Origin: Oceanirhabdus sp942490885 | GTDB lineage: Bacteria; Bacillota; Clostridia; Clostridiales; Clostridiaceae | Direction: 5' to 3' | Length of the DNA stretch: 64,000 nt | NCBI GenBank assembly: GCA_942490885.1 | Contig: CALNYT010000002.1 | Coordinates: 744,001 to 808,000, forward strand | Shown: positions 36,625 through 44,734 of the stretch, one piece after another | Numbering within the stretch: the first letter of the stretch is position 1 | Layout: every line of letters starts with the position of its first letter | Made by a program: the position numbers and the translations under genes | Notes under the pieces: generated by a model | What the model was told of the DNA's origin: nothing | What the model saw: only the letters and a program-made list of their open reading frames with translations | The model's database searches: none

Positions 36625-38064
36625 ATGAGTGAAGTTAAGTCAGAAAATATTCAATTTGATACAATGGTTATATTTTCAACATTGAATCAAATAGTAAATT
36701 ATATCCCAATAAAACAATATGGAATCAAAAATATTATCAATATTTCTGTAAGCGATAATAATAAACTGTATACTCAGATTGATAATGAACAATGGGATAA
36801 AAATTTAAAAAATGCCCTATATAATGAAAAATCTGAAGAATTAAGCGAATCATTTGATTTAAGCACAGAGGATGAAGAGTTGTTAAATGAATGGGACAGA
36901 ATTGAGTTTAAAACCTTAAAAGTTAATAAAAAATTAAGGTTTCCAAATGAAATATTAAGTAAATTAGAGGCTTTGGAATTAGGAAAATACATAGAAGATA
37001 ATAATATAATTTGGAATATTACTGGAGGACAAAGGCATTATATTCTTGGAATATTAAGTTTTATTAGGAAACATAGGAATGATAAAAAAGATAAAATATT
37101 ATATTTTGATGGTAATTATGATGATTTTGTAGTAGTAAACGCAAATGAATATTTAGGCATAGTTGATGGAAACACAATTAGTAAAAAGTTCACACAAGAA
37201 GTAAATAGTAAATATATTGAAGATTTGTATCTGCAAGGTGTTTTGGATTTAGCAAATTTTGATATAACTAAAGAGCCTAATAATTATTTAAAACAATCAA
37301 ATAATCAAGAAATAAACAACATATTAAAAATAAATGAGATTTTTAAAGAAAAAACGGAAAAAGGTAAAAAGCTAAGGAAGCTATTATTACTATTGAATAG
37401 AAGAGAGGATAAAAGAAAAAAATTATGTGGAATAAATAAAAATAGTGATGATAATGATGTTGTAGAAGATTCAGACTTGAAAGTAATGTTTTCTAGAGAA
37501 AATAAAGTCGATAATGATTGCATAATTACCAAGATAAAAGAGCAAATAAAGGAAGATTCGTTGATAAAAACTATAGAAGAAAGTATTAAAAAAGCTGGTG
37601 ATAATAAAAATCCTTTTGGATATATGTTAGAGCAAATGTTTTTAGCTGAAATAAAAAATGTTATAGCTGAAAATCAAAAGTTAAAGGGAAAATTTATTGG
37701 ATTATATCATAGTGTAAAGATAAATAATGGTAAATTAGAAGAAGGTAAAAGAAATTTCTGCGAACTAGATATTGTTTTATTAACAAAGAGCGGAAAATTA
37801 ATTGTGTTTGAAGTTAAGTCAGGAACAATGTCAGCAGATGTATCAAAGGCAAGGCAATATACTGCATATGCAACATCTGGAGTATATGGATTACCAATAC
37901 TTTGTTCACCATTACCTGCTGATTTTAATTTGAAAGATGATGAAAGTAAGGCAATTTTCAGTACAGCAGCAGATGCATATAGAGCAGCATTGAGAACTGG
38001 GATTGATGTTTTAAGTTTAGAAGAAATTAATGAGAAATTAAAAGCAATTTGTAGTGAGGTATAA
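36625..38064 (+). CDS. Card1/Can2-like CARF-PD-(D/E)XK nuclease
   Basis: About 479 residues. The N-terminal half has the DUF1887/CARF pattern, including NIIWNITGGQRHYILGIL where the NxTGGT motif is expected. The C-terminal half is a restriction-endonuclease fold: GYMLEQMFLAEIKN, then NFCELDIVLLTKSGKLIVFEVKSGTM, giving the Asp and Glu-x-Lys of the active site. Such proteins are switched on by cyclic tetra-adenylate and cut ssDNA and/or RNA. It lies inside the operon between cmr3 and a second Cmr4-like gene and so is the likely signalling output of this HD-less Cas10. A Lys/Asn/Asp-rich insert (about 270-320) separates the domains. ATG 36625 fits GGAGAGGAG; an upstream in-frame ATG at 36607 lies within cmr3. 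Confidence 0.85.
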   Translation: MSEVKSENIQFDTMVIFSTLNQIVNYIPIKQYGIKNIINISVSDNNKLYTQIDNEQWDKNLKNALYNEKSEELSESFDLSTEDEELLNEWDRIEFKTLKVNKKLRFPNEILSKLEALELGKYIEDNNIIWNITGGQRHYILGILSFIRKHRNDKKDKILYFDGNYDDFVVVNANEYLGIVDGNTISKKFTQEVNSKYIEDLYLQGVLDLANFDITKEPNNYLKQSNNQEINNILKINEIFKEKTEKGKKLRKLLLLLNRREDKRKKLCGINKNSDDNDVVEDSDLKVMFSRENKVDNDCIITKIKEQIKEDSLIKTIEESIKKAGDNKNPFGYMLEQMFLAEIKNVIAENQKLKGKFIGLYHSVKINNGKLEEGKRNFCELDIVLLTKSGKLIVFEVKSGTMSADVSKARQYTAYATSGVYGLPILCSPLPADFNLKDDESKAIFSTAADAYRAALRTGIDVLSLEEINEKLKAICSEV

Positions 38065-38068
38065 GTAA

Positions 38069-38854
38069 ATGTATAATAACGGAAATATAATTTATTTAAA
38101 AGCATTATCACCTATACAAGTTGGAGATAGTAAGTCGATATCTGGGAGTATTAAAAATATTCAAAGAGATGCGAATAATCTACCTAAAATTGATTCGACA
38201 ATTATAAAAGGGGCTTTGAAGCAAAATTATAAAGGAAATAGTGATTTATTGTTTGGAAGAGAAGGAAGTTCAAATTACGGGAATTTAGGGTTTATGGATG
38301 CAAGATTTCTTTTGCTTCCAGTAAGAACTAGTGAAAATATTTACGAGTATATAACAAGTCCAAAGGTTATTATAGATTTTTTAAAGGAGTGTGCTGGAGC
38401 AGAAAATCAGAAAATAATTGAAGAGATAACAAAATTAAAAGAGATGATTTTAAACAATAAATGTATTTTAGTTTCAGGTAAAACAACTAGTAAAATTACC
38501 ATCTTGGATATTAATTTTAGTGTTGAGCCTTCTAAGAAAAGTATTAAATTGTTGCACAAAATTTTAAGTCATGTAGCTGATAAAAAAACTGTTTATATGT
38601 TAAATGATGAAGACTTTGAAGAGTTCGTAAATTATGGTATAGAAGATGTAACAAGAGTAAAACTGAATAATATGAAGAATCAAAATATGTTCCATGAGGA
38701 GAATATTCCAGAGAACACAGTTTTTTATAGTAAAGTAATGCAGACATCCTTAATGGATGATGTAGAGTACAACTTGCCTAAAAATATATGCTTAGGCGGT
38801 GGACAAACATTAGGTAAAGGAAGAATGAAACTAGTTAAAGAAGGTGAAAGTTAA
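38069..38854 (+). CDS. second Cmr4-like RAMP, catalytic Asp missing
   Basis: 261 residues with Cmr4-type layout: YLKALSPIQVGDSKSISGSIKNIQRDANNLPKIDSTIIKGALKQ aligned in parts with the true Cmr4 at 30363, then FLLLPVRTSENIYEYITSP and the glycine-rich end CLGGGQTLGKGRMKLVK. Where Cmr4 has TVDMPIQRE with the catalytic Asp26, this protein has SIKNIQRD, one residue shorter and without the Asp. The fold is therefore kept but target-RNA cutting by this subunit should be lost. It could occupy one backbone position, cap the filament or bind another partner. It starts 4 bases after the CARF gene and shares its stop (TAATG) with the start of cmr5. Confidence 0.8.
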   Translation: MYNNGNIIYLKALSPIQVGDSKSISGSIKNIQRDANNLPKIDSTIIKGALKQNYKGNSDLLFGREGSSNYGNLGFMDARFLLLPVRTSENIYEYITSPKVIIDFLKECAGAENQKIIEEITKLKEMILNNKCILVSGKTTSKITILDINFSVEPSKKSIKLLHKILSHVADKKTVYMLNDEDFEEFVNYGIEDVTRVKLNNMKNQNMFHEENIPENTVFYSKVMQTSLMDDVEYNLPKNICLGGGQTLGKGRMKLVKEGES

Positions 38855-39414
38855 TGGGAAGCATGAAAGATTTGAATAGAGAACGAGCTAAATATGCAAT
38901 GATAGGGATACAAGGAATGCTGGAATCCATAGATAAGAGTAATGCAGTTAATTCAGAGGAAAACAAAAAACTGAAAAAAACTGTCAGATCATATTGTCAG
39001 AGTGTTTCAACATATATAAGGGTAAATGGTATAGTGAATGCAATAGCTTTTATTGAGAATAAGAAAGAAAAACCTAAAAATGAAGAAGATGATAATACAA
39101 AAATTATAATTAAAGATAAACATATTTGGAACGAGATTTATTCAATTTTAGACGAATGGTTTAATGATAAGTTATTTAGCATTGTTAAAGGTATAAAAAA
39201 AGAACAACTTAAAAAACATCAACATAAAAATGAGGCAACAGAAAAAAAAGAAGATATCGAAATCACTAAAGATGATAAGCTAATAGAAAAGTTTGTTTAT
39301 ATAAAGGATAGGAATGACTATAGAAAAGCATCAAAAGAAATGCTTGAATTTTCAGGATGGCTAAAAAAAATAGCAGAAGCAATGATAGAGGTAAGAGATG
39401 AAAAAGAAGAGTAA
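38854..39414 (+). CDS. cmr5: Cmr5, small subunit of the type III-B effector
   Basis: 186 residues, helical: DLNRERAKYAMIGIQGMLESI, VRSYCQSVSTYIRVNGIVNAIAFIENK, DRNDYRKASKEMLEFSGWLKKIAEAMI match the Cmr5 pattern at both ends. Typical Cmr5 proteins are 120-150 residues; here a charged insert (about 70-130, rich in Lys/Glu/Asp) makes it longer. The start codon overlaps the stop of the previous gene by one base. Cmr5 forms the inner filament that lines the target RNA. No terminator is evident before the leader of array 3, which starts within about 225 bases. Confidence 0.88.
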   Translation: MGSMKDLNRERAKYAMIGIQGMLESIDKSNAVNSEENKKLKKTVRSYCQSVSTYIRVNGIVNAIAFIENKKEKPKNEEDDNTKIIIKDKHIWNEIYSILDEWFNDKLFSIVKGIKKEQLKKHQHKNEATEKKEDIEITKDDKLIEKFVYIKDRNDYRKASKEMLEFSGWLKKIAEAMIEVRDEKEE

Positions 39415-39639
39415 TTTGTTTGAATTGATTATCTCAACTTAATTTGATCTATTAAAGTTAATTATATTATTAATAGGGTTGGTATAAATAGAGTGTTTTG
39501 AATGAGTATTTAAGGTGAGGAGAGGTGTTCTCCTCGCTTACAATAAATTATATATAAGCACCTATGAGGAATTATAAGAAATAAGAGATAAGTAAGTAAA
39601 TTTTGAACTAAAACAAAGTTAGTTCTAAGAATAACATTA

Positions 39640-39836
39640 CCTATTTCTCCAGAACATAAGACAACCCTACAAAGTCTGCATCATACAGCGAGGCGGAGCT
39701 TGAAGTACAAATGGATTAAGAAGGGACATAAAAAGCTTGATTAAGGACAAAATAACAAGCGAAAATGTATAGGCAACCAGCTTGTCTAAGGGACAGTCAA
39801 AGATATTGATATGAGCGGATGTAGCTGAAATTACGA
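39640..39836 (+). promoter_or_regulatory. diverged CRISPR leader of array 3
   Basis: Related to the other leaders from ACATTACCTATTTCTCC to TTACGA, but with many substitutions. The GCTTGTC/GACAAGC stem of the other leaders is broken here (GACAGTC), and the upstream Rpn remnant is absent. The 220 bases before it (39415-39639) hold nothing recognised. Confidence 0.65.
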
Positions 39837-40020
39837 GTTGAAGAGCATATTCTATTAAAATAAGGATTGAAACAATTGGAATCAAGAATTTAACGCAAAT
39901 CATTCTCAGGTTGAAGAGCATATTCTATTAAAATAAGGATTGAAACTTAGAAGGGTTTGTAGTCTTAATAGGATTTTCACTAAGTTAAAAAGTAAATTCC
40001 ATTAAAACAAGGATACTAAA
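39837..40020 (+). CRISPR. CRISPR array 3, degenerate mini-array (3 repeats, 2 spacers)
   Basis: Repeats at 39837 and 39910 carry a shared variant (ATTCTATTAAAA for ATTCCATTAAAA); the third, 39984-40020, is badly decayed (GTTAAAAAGTAAATTCC, GGATACTAAA). It lies just before cas1 on the same strand. A diverged leader plus decayed repeats suggest an old, inactive array. Confidence 0.9.
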
Positions 40021-40102
40021 ATAAAAACATAAAATTACGTACTAAACATGAATAAATTTCGGACAAGCGGCAACACTTCCTTAAATAGGAGGTGTTTTTA
40101 TT

Positions 40103-41095
40103 ATGAATTTAATCATTGATACAAGAGGCGCAAAGTTAAGCAAGGTAGATGAGAGATTTAAGGTGAAAACAGAGGAAGGATATGAGGAGTATGCTGCATG
40201 TAATGTTGAACAGATAATTATAACTAATGCTGTTAGTATTACATCAGATGCTTTACAACTTGCTGTAGAGAATAATGTTGATGTTGTTTTTCTTAATTAT
40301 TACGGACAACCATATGGGAGAGTATGGCACCATAAAATTAGTAGTATAGCAACAATAAGAAGAAGGCAACTTGAGTTGAAGAACGATTATGTGGGGACAG
40401 AACTTGTGAAGCTATGGATTACTAAGAAGATGAGTAATCAGATTGATCATCTAATGAAATTAAGGAATAACAGAAAAAAGGATAAACAGCAACTAATAGA
40501 TGAAGCTGTTATTGGAATCAAGGATATGAAGAGTAAGGTCGTGAGTATAAGGTACAAATGTATTGATGAGGTCAGGTATAAAATAGAGGGATATGAGGGG
40601 ACTGCTGGGAAAATATATTTTAGTGCTCTTAGTGAATTGATCCCACAAGAATTTATATTCCATGGAAGAAGTAAGAATCCAGCCAAGGATGAGTTTAATG
40701 CTATGCTAAATTATTCTTATGGAATGTTATATTCAAAGGTAGAAAGAGCGTGTATTTTGGCTGGACTTGATCCGTATATAGGCATTATGCATACTGATAA
40801 TTATAATAAGACTGCATTGGTATTTGATATTATTGAGATGTACAGAGGAATCATGGATGAGACTGTATTTAAGCTATTTTCTCAAAGAAAGGTTAAAAAG
40901 GGTATGTTCTCTTATGAAAATAATAAAGTTTATTTAATTAAAGAGGGTAAAAAATTACTTATAAGTGCTGTTAATGAGAGGTTAGAGGAATCAATTGAGT
41001 ATAAAGGGAAAAAGCATAAGATAAAGAACATAATACAGAGAGATTGCCATGAAATCGCTAATTTTATTCTTAAAAGGAAGGATGAAGCATGTTAG
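40103..41095 (+). CDS. cas1: Cas1 integrase
   Basis: 330 residues: MNLIIDTRGAKLSKVDERFKV, IIITNAVSITSDALQLAVENNVDVVFLNYYGQPYGRVWH at the N terminus and the C-terminal helical catalytic domain with ARDEFNAMLNYSYGMLYSK-like NPAKDEFNAMLNYSYGML, GLDPYIGIMHTDNYNKTALVFDIIEMYRG (Glu, His and Asp metal ligands). It inserts new spacers at the leader end together with Cas2. AGGAGG precedes the ATG. It is separated from the effector operon by array 3, so adaptation and interference genes probably have different promoters. Confidence 0.95.
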   Translation: MNLIIDTRGAKLSKVDERFKVKTEEGYEEYAACNVEQIIITNAVSITSDALQLAVENNVDVVFLNYYGQPYGRVWHHKISSIATIRRRQLELKNDYVGTELVKLWITKKMSNQIDHLMKLRNNRKKDKQQLIDEAVIGIKDMKSKVVSIRYKCIDEVRYKIEGYEGTAGKIYFSALSELIPQEFIFHGRSKNPAKDEFNAMLNYSYGMLYSKVERACILAGLDPYIGIMHTDNYNKTALVFDIIEMYRGIMDETVFKLFSQRKVKKGMFSYENNKVYLIKEGKKLLISAVNERLEESIEYKGKKHKIKNIIQRDCHEIANFILKRKDEAC

Positions 41096-41379
41096 TATGG
41101 GTACTCTATGATATAAGTGATAATAGGAAGAGAAATAGGGCGGCAAAAATATGTAAGAACAAAGGATTAAACAGGGTTCAGAAGAGCGTTTTTCTTGGTA
41201 TGCTGGATAATAATAAAAGGGATGAGCTTAGGATAGAGATTGAGGACGTAGTTAATAGGGTTACAGATTCAGTTTATATATTTCCATCATCTAAGGAAAA
41301 TTTGAAGATAACAGATATTATAGGTCATGGATTTGATAAAGGAGTGATTACAAATGACATTGTATCAAGATATATCTAA
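41089..41379 (+). CDS. cas2: Cas2 adaptation protein
   Basis: 96 residues with the ferredoxin-like start LVWVLYDISDNRKRNRAAKICKNKGLNRVQKSVFLG and the IFPSSKENLKI strand near the end. The Asp of YDIS is the conserved metal-site residue. The start overlaps the cas1 stop by 7 bases. Cas2 bridges two Cas1 dimers in the integrase complex. Confidence 0.95.
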   Translation: MLVWVLYDISDNRKRNRAAKICKNKGLNRVQKSVFLGMLDNNKRDELRIEIEDVVNRVTDSVYIFPSSKENLKITDIIGHGFDKGVITNDIVSRYI

Positions 41380-41998
41380 GATATTCAATGAGTTTGAGAG
41401 ATACATAACTCCCACAGAAATCAAAGGATTTATGTATTGTAACAGATTTTCATATTATCAGAACTATATGGGAATAAATCAACATGCATACAAGAAATAT
41501 AAGGTTTCCAAAGGGGTAGATAAACATAATCTAAAAGAGAAACAAAATAAGAACCTTATAAGGAAGTCCATACATGGAAAATTGAAATATTCTAATACTG
41601 AGATATATAGTAAAAAACATGGAATTAAGGGTGTGGTTGATGAGATATACTATGTTGAAAACAATCAAGAAGGACAACTTGGGGGCGGTTCATTGATTCC
41701 TTTAGATTATAAGTTCGCTGAATATAAATATTCAGATTATCTAACCTATAGATTTCAGATGGGACTATATATTATAATGATGGAAGAAATGTTCCAATGT
41801 AAGATTGATAAATACTATCTTGTGTTCACAAGAAGTAACAATAAATTAATGGAATATACTGTAGATCAAAGACTTAGGACAGAGATAATAAATGTATTGA
41901 TGAAATACAGGGAAGTTTTACAAGGATACTACCCAGAAGGAACTGAATTCCATTCACGATGTGAAGATTGTTGTTACAATAAAATATGCATTCAATAA
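41354..41998 (+). CDS. cas4: Cas4-like [4Fe-4S] exonuclease
   Basis: 214 residues: ITPTEIKGFMYCNRFSYYQ at the N terminus (first Cys), GIKGVVDEIYYVE, LIPLDYKFAEYKYSDYLTYRFQMGLYIIMMEE (RecB-like Asp and Lys with a QxxxY-type element), and the C-terminal CEDCCYNKIC cysteines. Cas4 trims and selects prespacers, usually in type I systems; its presence with a type III-B effector suggests that the adaptation module is shared with or taken from a type I locus. The start overlaps cas2 by 26 bases, with GGAG at 41340-41343. Confidence 0.9.
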   Translation: MTLYQDISKIFNEFERYITPTEIKGFMYCNRFSYYQNYMGINQHAYKKYKVSKGVDKHNLKEKQNKNLIRKSIHGKLKYSNTEIYSKKHGIKGVVDEIYYVENNQEGQLGGGSLIPLDYKFAEYKYSDYLTYRFQMGLYIIMMEEMFQCKIDKYYLVFTRSNNKLMEYTVDQRLRTEIINVLMKYREVLQGYYPEGTEFHSRCEDCCYNKICIQ

Positions 41999-42005
41999 TG
42001 ACAAA

Positions 42006-42054
42006 GGGTCAGATTATTTCCATTAAAATAAGGGTTAAGAATCTGGCTCTTTTC
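42006..42054 (+). terminator. hairpin terminator after cas4 with a CRISPR-repeat remnant in its loop
   Basis: GGGTCAGATT (42006-42015) pairs over ten positions with AATCTGGCTC (42040-42049), followed by a T-rich run. The loop contains TTCCATTAAAATAAGG (42018-42033), a 16-base exact match to the core of the CRISPR repeat. Confidence 0.6.
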
Positions 42055-42116
42055 CTGTTATTTTGAATAGTTTAAAATGATTAAGAGAATGAGAGAAAAA
42101 AGAAAAAAGAAAAAGG

Positions 42117-42377
42117 TAGAGTGTACAAGCATTGGGAAATGTAATATACTGTATATATAACTAGTCCCCAAAATCACATTACCTATTTCTCCAGAGATAA
42201 GACAACCCTACAAATTTTGCAACATACAGCGAGGCATAGTTTGAAGTTCAAATGGATTGAGATGGGACAGAAAAAGCTTGTCTATCGACAAAATAACAAG
42301 CAAAATTGTACAGGCAACCAGCTTGTCTAAGGGACAAGCGAAAGTATTGATATAGGCGAGATTGAATGAATTTACGA
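42117..42377 (+). promoter_or_regulatory. CRISPR leader of array 4
   Basis: Matches the leaders of arrays 1, 2 and 5 from GTGTACAAGCATTGGG to TTTACGA with both stem-loops intact, but the upstream Rpn remnant is absent, replaced by unrelated sequence. Confidence 0.78.
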
Positions 42378-43226
42378 GTTGAAGAGCATATTCCATTAAA
42401 ATAAGGATTGAAACTAATTATCCATCCTAATTATACCATAATATAAATATGTTGAAGAGCATATTCCATTAAAATAAGGATTGAAACTTTGCACTCTTCT
42501 CTTGAATAAGAGTTAGTAATAGCTTGTTGAAGAGCATATTCCATTAAAATAAGGATTGAAACCCAAATGAAATTAAAGATAAAGTTGAAAATTATGAAGT
42601 TGAAGAGCATATTCCATTAAAATAAGGATTGAAACATCTGTCCACTCACTCAAAGCTTCAATTAACCTATCGTTGAAGAGCATATTCCATTAAAATAAGG
42701 ATTGAAACTTTTATTTATCTATTGCATTAATAAAATGCCTATGTTAGTTGAAGAGCATATTCCATTAAAATAAGGATTGAAACACTATCTTCTTCTATAG
42801 AGTAAGCGATTCCATTTTTATTGTTGAAGAGCATATTCCATTAAAATAAGGATTGAAACATGTTCTTCCGTATACTATATCACCTATTGTCTGTCTTGTT
42901 GAAGAGCATATTCCATTAAAATAAGGATTGAAACTAATGAATACTTAGTTGGTTTATTGATAGAATCAGAGTTGAAGAGCATATTCCATTAAAATAAGGA
43001 TTGAAACTTCGGTAAGTTGTTTTTCATCAACAACACTATTAAGTTGAAGAGCATATTCCATTAAAATAAGGATTGAAACTCTCTTCCTCGTTATATATAA
43101 AGTCTTCTCCACCTATGTTGAAGAGCATATTCCATTAAAATAAGGATTGAAACTCATCATACCTAACCCATTGTATATTTTAAATTTGTGTTGAAGAGCA
43201 TATTCCATTAAAATAAGGAATGAATC
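42378..43226 (+). CRISPR. CRISPR array 4 (12 repeats, 11 spacers)
   Basis: Same 37-base repeat, starting at 42378, 42451, 42526, 42599, 42672, 42747, 42823, 42898, 42971, 43043, 43117 and 43190. The last repeat has the same decayed end (GGAATGAATC) and the same following sequence as array 1, so the array end and the block after it were copied as one segment. Confidence 0.99.
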
Positions 43227-43356
43227 AACATTGATGAGTAATTGAAAATGTTGAATGAAAATTGAGACTAAAATTAATGTGTAATAATTATGGTAGTTTA
43301 AGAAAGAGAAAATATAGGATATAATATTAATAATAAAACCAAATTGAGGATAAATT

Positions 43357-43650
43357 ATGAGTATAGAGGAAATAAAGGAAGCAAAAGATGAATTAATAAG
43401 ATTAAGTAATGACGATGAACAAAGAGTACTTTATGAAATAAGGGAAAAAATACTTAAGGATAAAGTAAGAGCATTGAATAAAGCTAAGAACGAAGGTTTA
43501 AAAGAGGGAATAGAAAAAGGAATGAAACAAGGAATAGAAAAAGGAAAGATTGAAATTGCTAAAAAGTTGTTAGATATTTTAGAGGATGAAATGATTGCTC
43601 AAAAAGTAGATCTTACAATAGAAGAAGTAAAGAAATTAAGAGAAAAATAG
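43357..43650 (+). pseudogene. Rpn-type C-terminal remnant, copy 3
   Basis: 97 residues, the shortest of the three copies: only EGIEKGMKQGIEKGK remains of the Gly-rich tract, and KVSALNK reads KVRALNK. The surrounding block from about 43227 to the array 5 leader matches 25890-26732 closely. Confidence 0.6.
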
Positions 43651-43675
43651 AGTGAAATGAAGAAAAAGAATAAAG

Positions 43676-44021
43676 AATAAAATTTTGGAAGGGGCTTTTT
43701 AAAGTCTCTTTTTATGTTGGTTTTGAATTCGTGGGAAGTAATTTGATTTTGATGGAGAGTAGGAATGTACAAGCAATGGCAAATGTAATATACTGTATAT
43801 ATAACTAGTCCCCAAAATCACATTACCTATTTCTCCAGAGATAAGACAACCCTGCAAATTTTGCAATATACAACTTAGCGGAGTTTGGGATGTAAATGGA
43901 TTGAGAATGGACAGAAAAAGCTTGTCTATCGACAAAATAACAAGCAAAATTGTACAGGCAACCAGCTTGTCTAAGGGACAAGCGAAAGTATTGATATAGG
44001 CGAGATTGAATGAATTTACGA
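43676..44021 (+). promoter_or_regulatory. CRISPR leader of array 5
   Basis: Nearly identical to the leaders of arrays 1 and 2. It differs around 43862-43910 (ATACAACTTAGCGG, GGGATGTAAATGG) but keeps both stem-loops and the TTTACGA junction. Confidence 0.8.
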
Positions 44022-44434
44022 GTTGAAGAGCATATTCCATTAAAATAAGGATTGAAACTAAACATATGTAATCACCCCTTACTTCCAAAATTGCGTTGAA
44101 GAGCATATTCCATTAAAATAAGGATTGAAACTTAATTGGGTAAATTCTTTTCTTAAAATATTATCTGAGTTGAAGAGCATATTCCATTAAAATAAGGATT
44201 GAAACTTCTAGTGATTGGATCAAATGCCAACATATCATAAAGTTGAAGAGCATATTCCATTAAAATAAGGATTGAAACTTTAATGTTTTAATACTTATAT
44301 CTCATTTTGCCTTCGGTTGAAGAGCATATTCCATTAAAATAAGGATTGAAACATAGCTAATTCAGCACCAAAATAAGATTAATTTTTGTTGAAGAGCATA
44401 TTCCATTAAAATAAGGATACAAAATTTTTGCAGA
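44022..44434 (+). CRISPR. CRISPR array 5 (6 repeats, 5 spacers)
   Basis: Repeats start at 44022, 44095, 44169, 44242, 44316 and 44398. The last one decays after GGAT (GGATACAAAA), an end resembling array 3 rather than arrays 1 and 4. The spacer before it is the longest in the array (45 bases, 44353-44397). Confidence 0.99.
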
Positions 44435-44502
44435 GCCAATTATTTTTCAGCAACAGATTGAAAAAATACAATATACAATTAAAGATGATACTAACAAAAA
44501 AA

Positions 44503-44542
44503 CTAAAGGTGAAGTCTTGGAAATCCAAAACTTCACCTTTAG
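44503..44542 (+). terminator. strong inverted repeat closing the CRISPR region
   Basis: CTAAAGGTGAAGT (44503-44515) pairs with ACTTCACCTTTAG (44530-44542), with TTGG/CCAA continuing inward. No long T-tract follows, so it may be a bidirectional terminator or a protein site. The rest of 44435-44734 shows no gene. Confidence 0.55.
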
Positions 44543-44734
44543 GTATGTTCAATATTAAAAAACTTTCTTTTTATAAAAATTAATTGCACTAAGTACTTTA
44601 TTATGTGACAAAATTGATACCACAATAATTGAAAAAAATTTTATAACTTTCTCATCTAACTGCATATGTCCTTATGAAAGGTTTTATGTGAAGATTGAAA
44701 TTTTCGCATATGACACAATAAGGGGGAAAAAATC

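Noticed and set aside
37707..38111. 134-residue minus-strand ORF opposite the CARF nuclease end
   Set aside because: Shadow frame; the plus-strand nuclease motifs ELD and EVK are convincing.
29687..41998. Type I-B locus
   Set aside because: Cas6, Cas4 and the repeat would fit, but there is no cas3, cas7, cas5 or cas8; all effector genes are Cmr-type.
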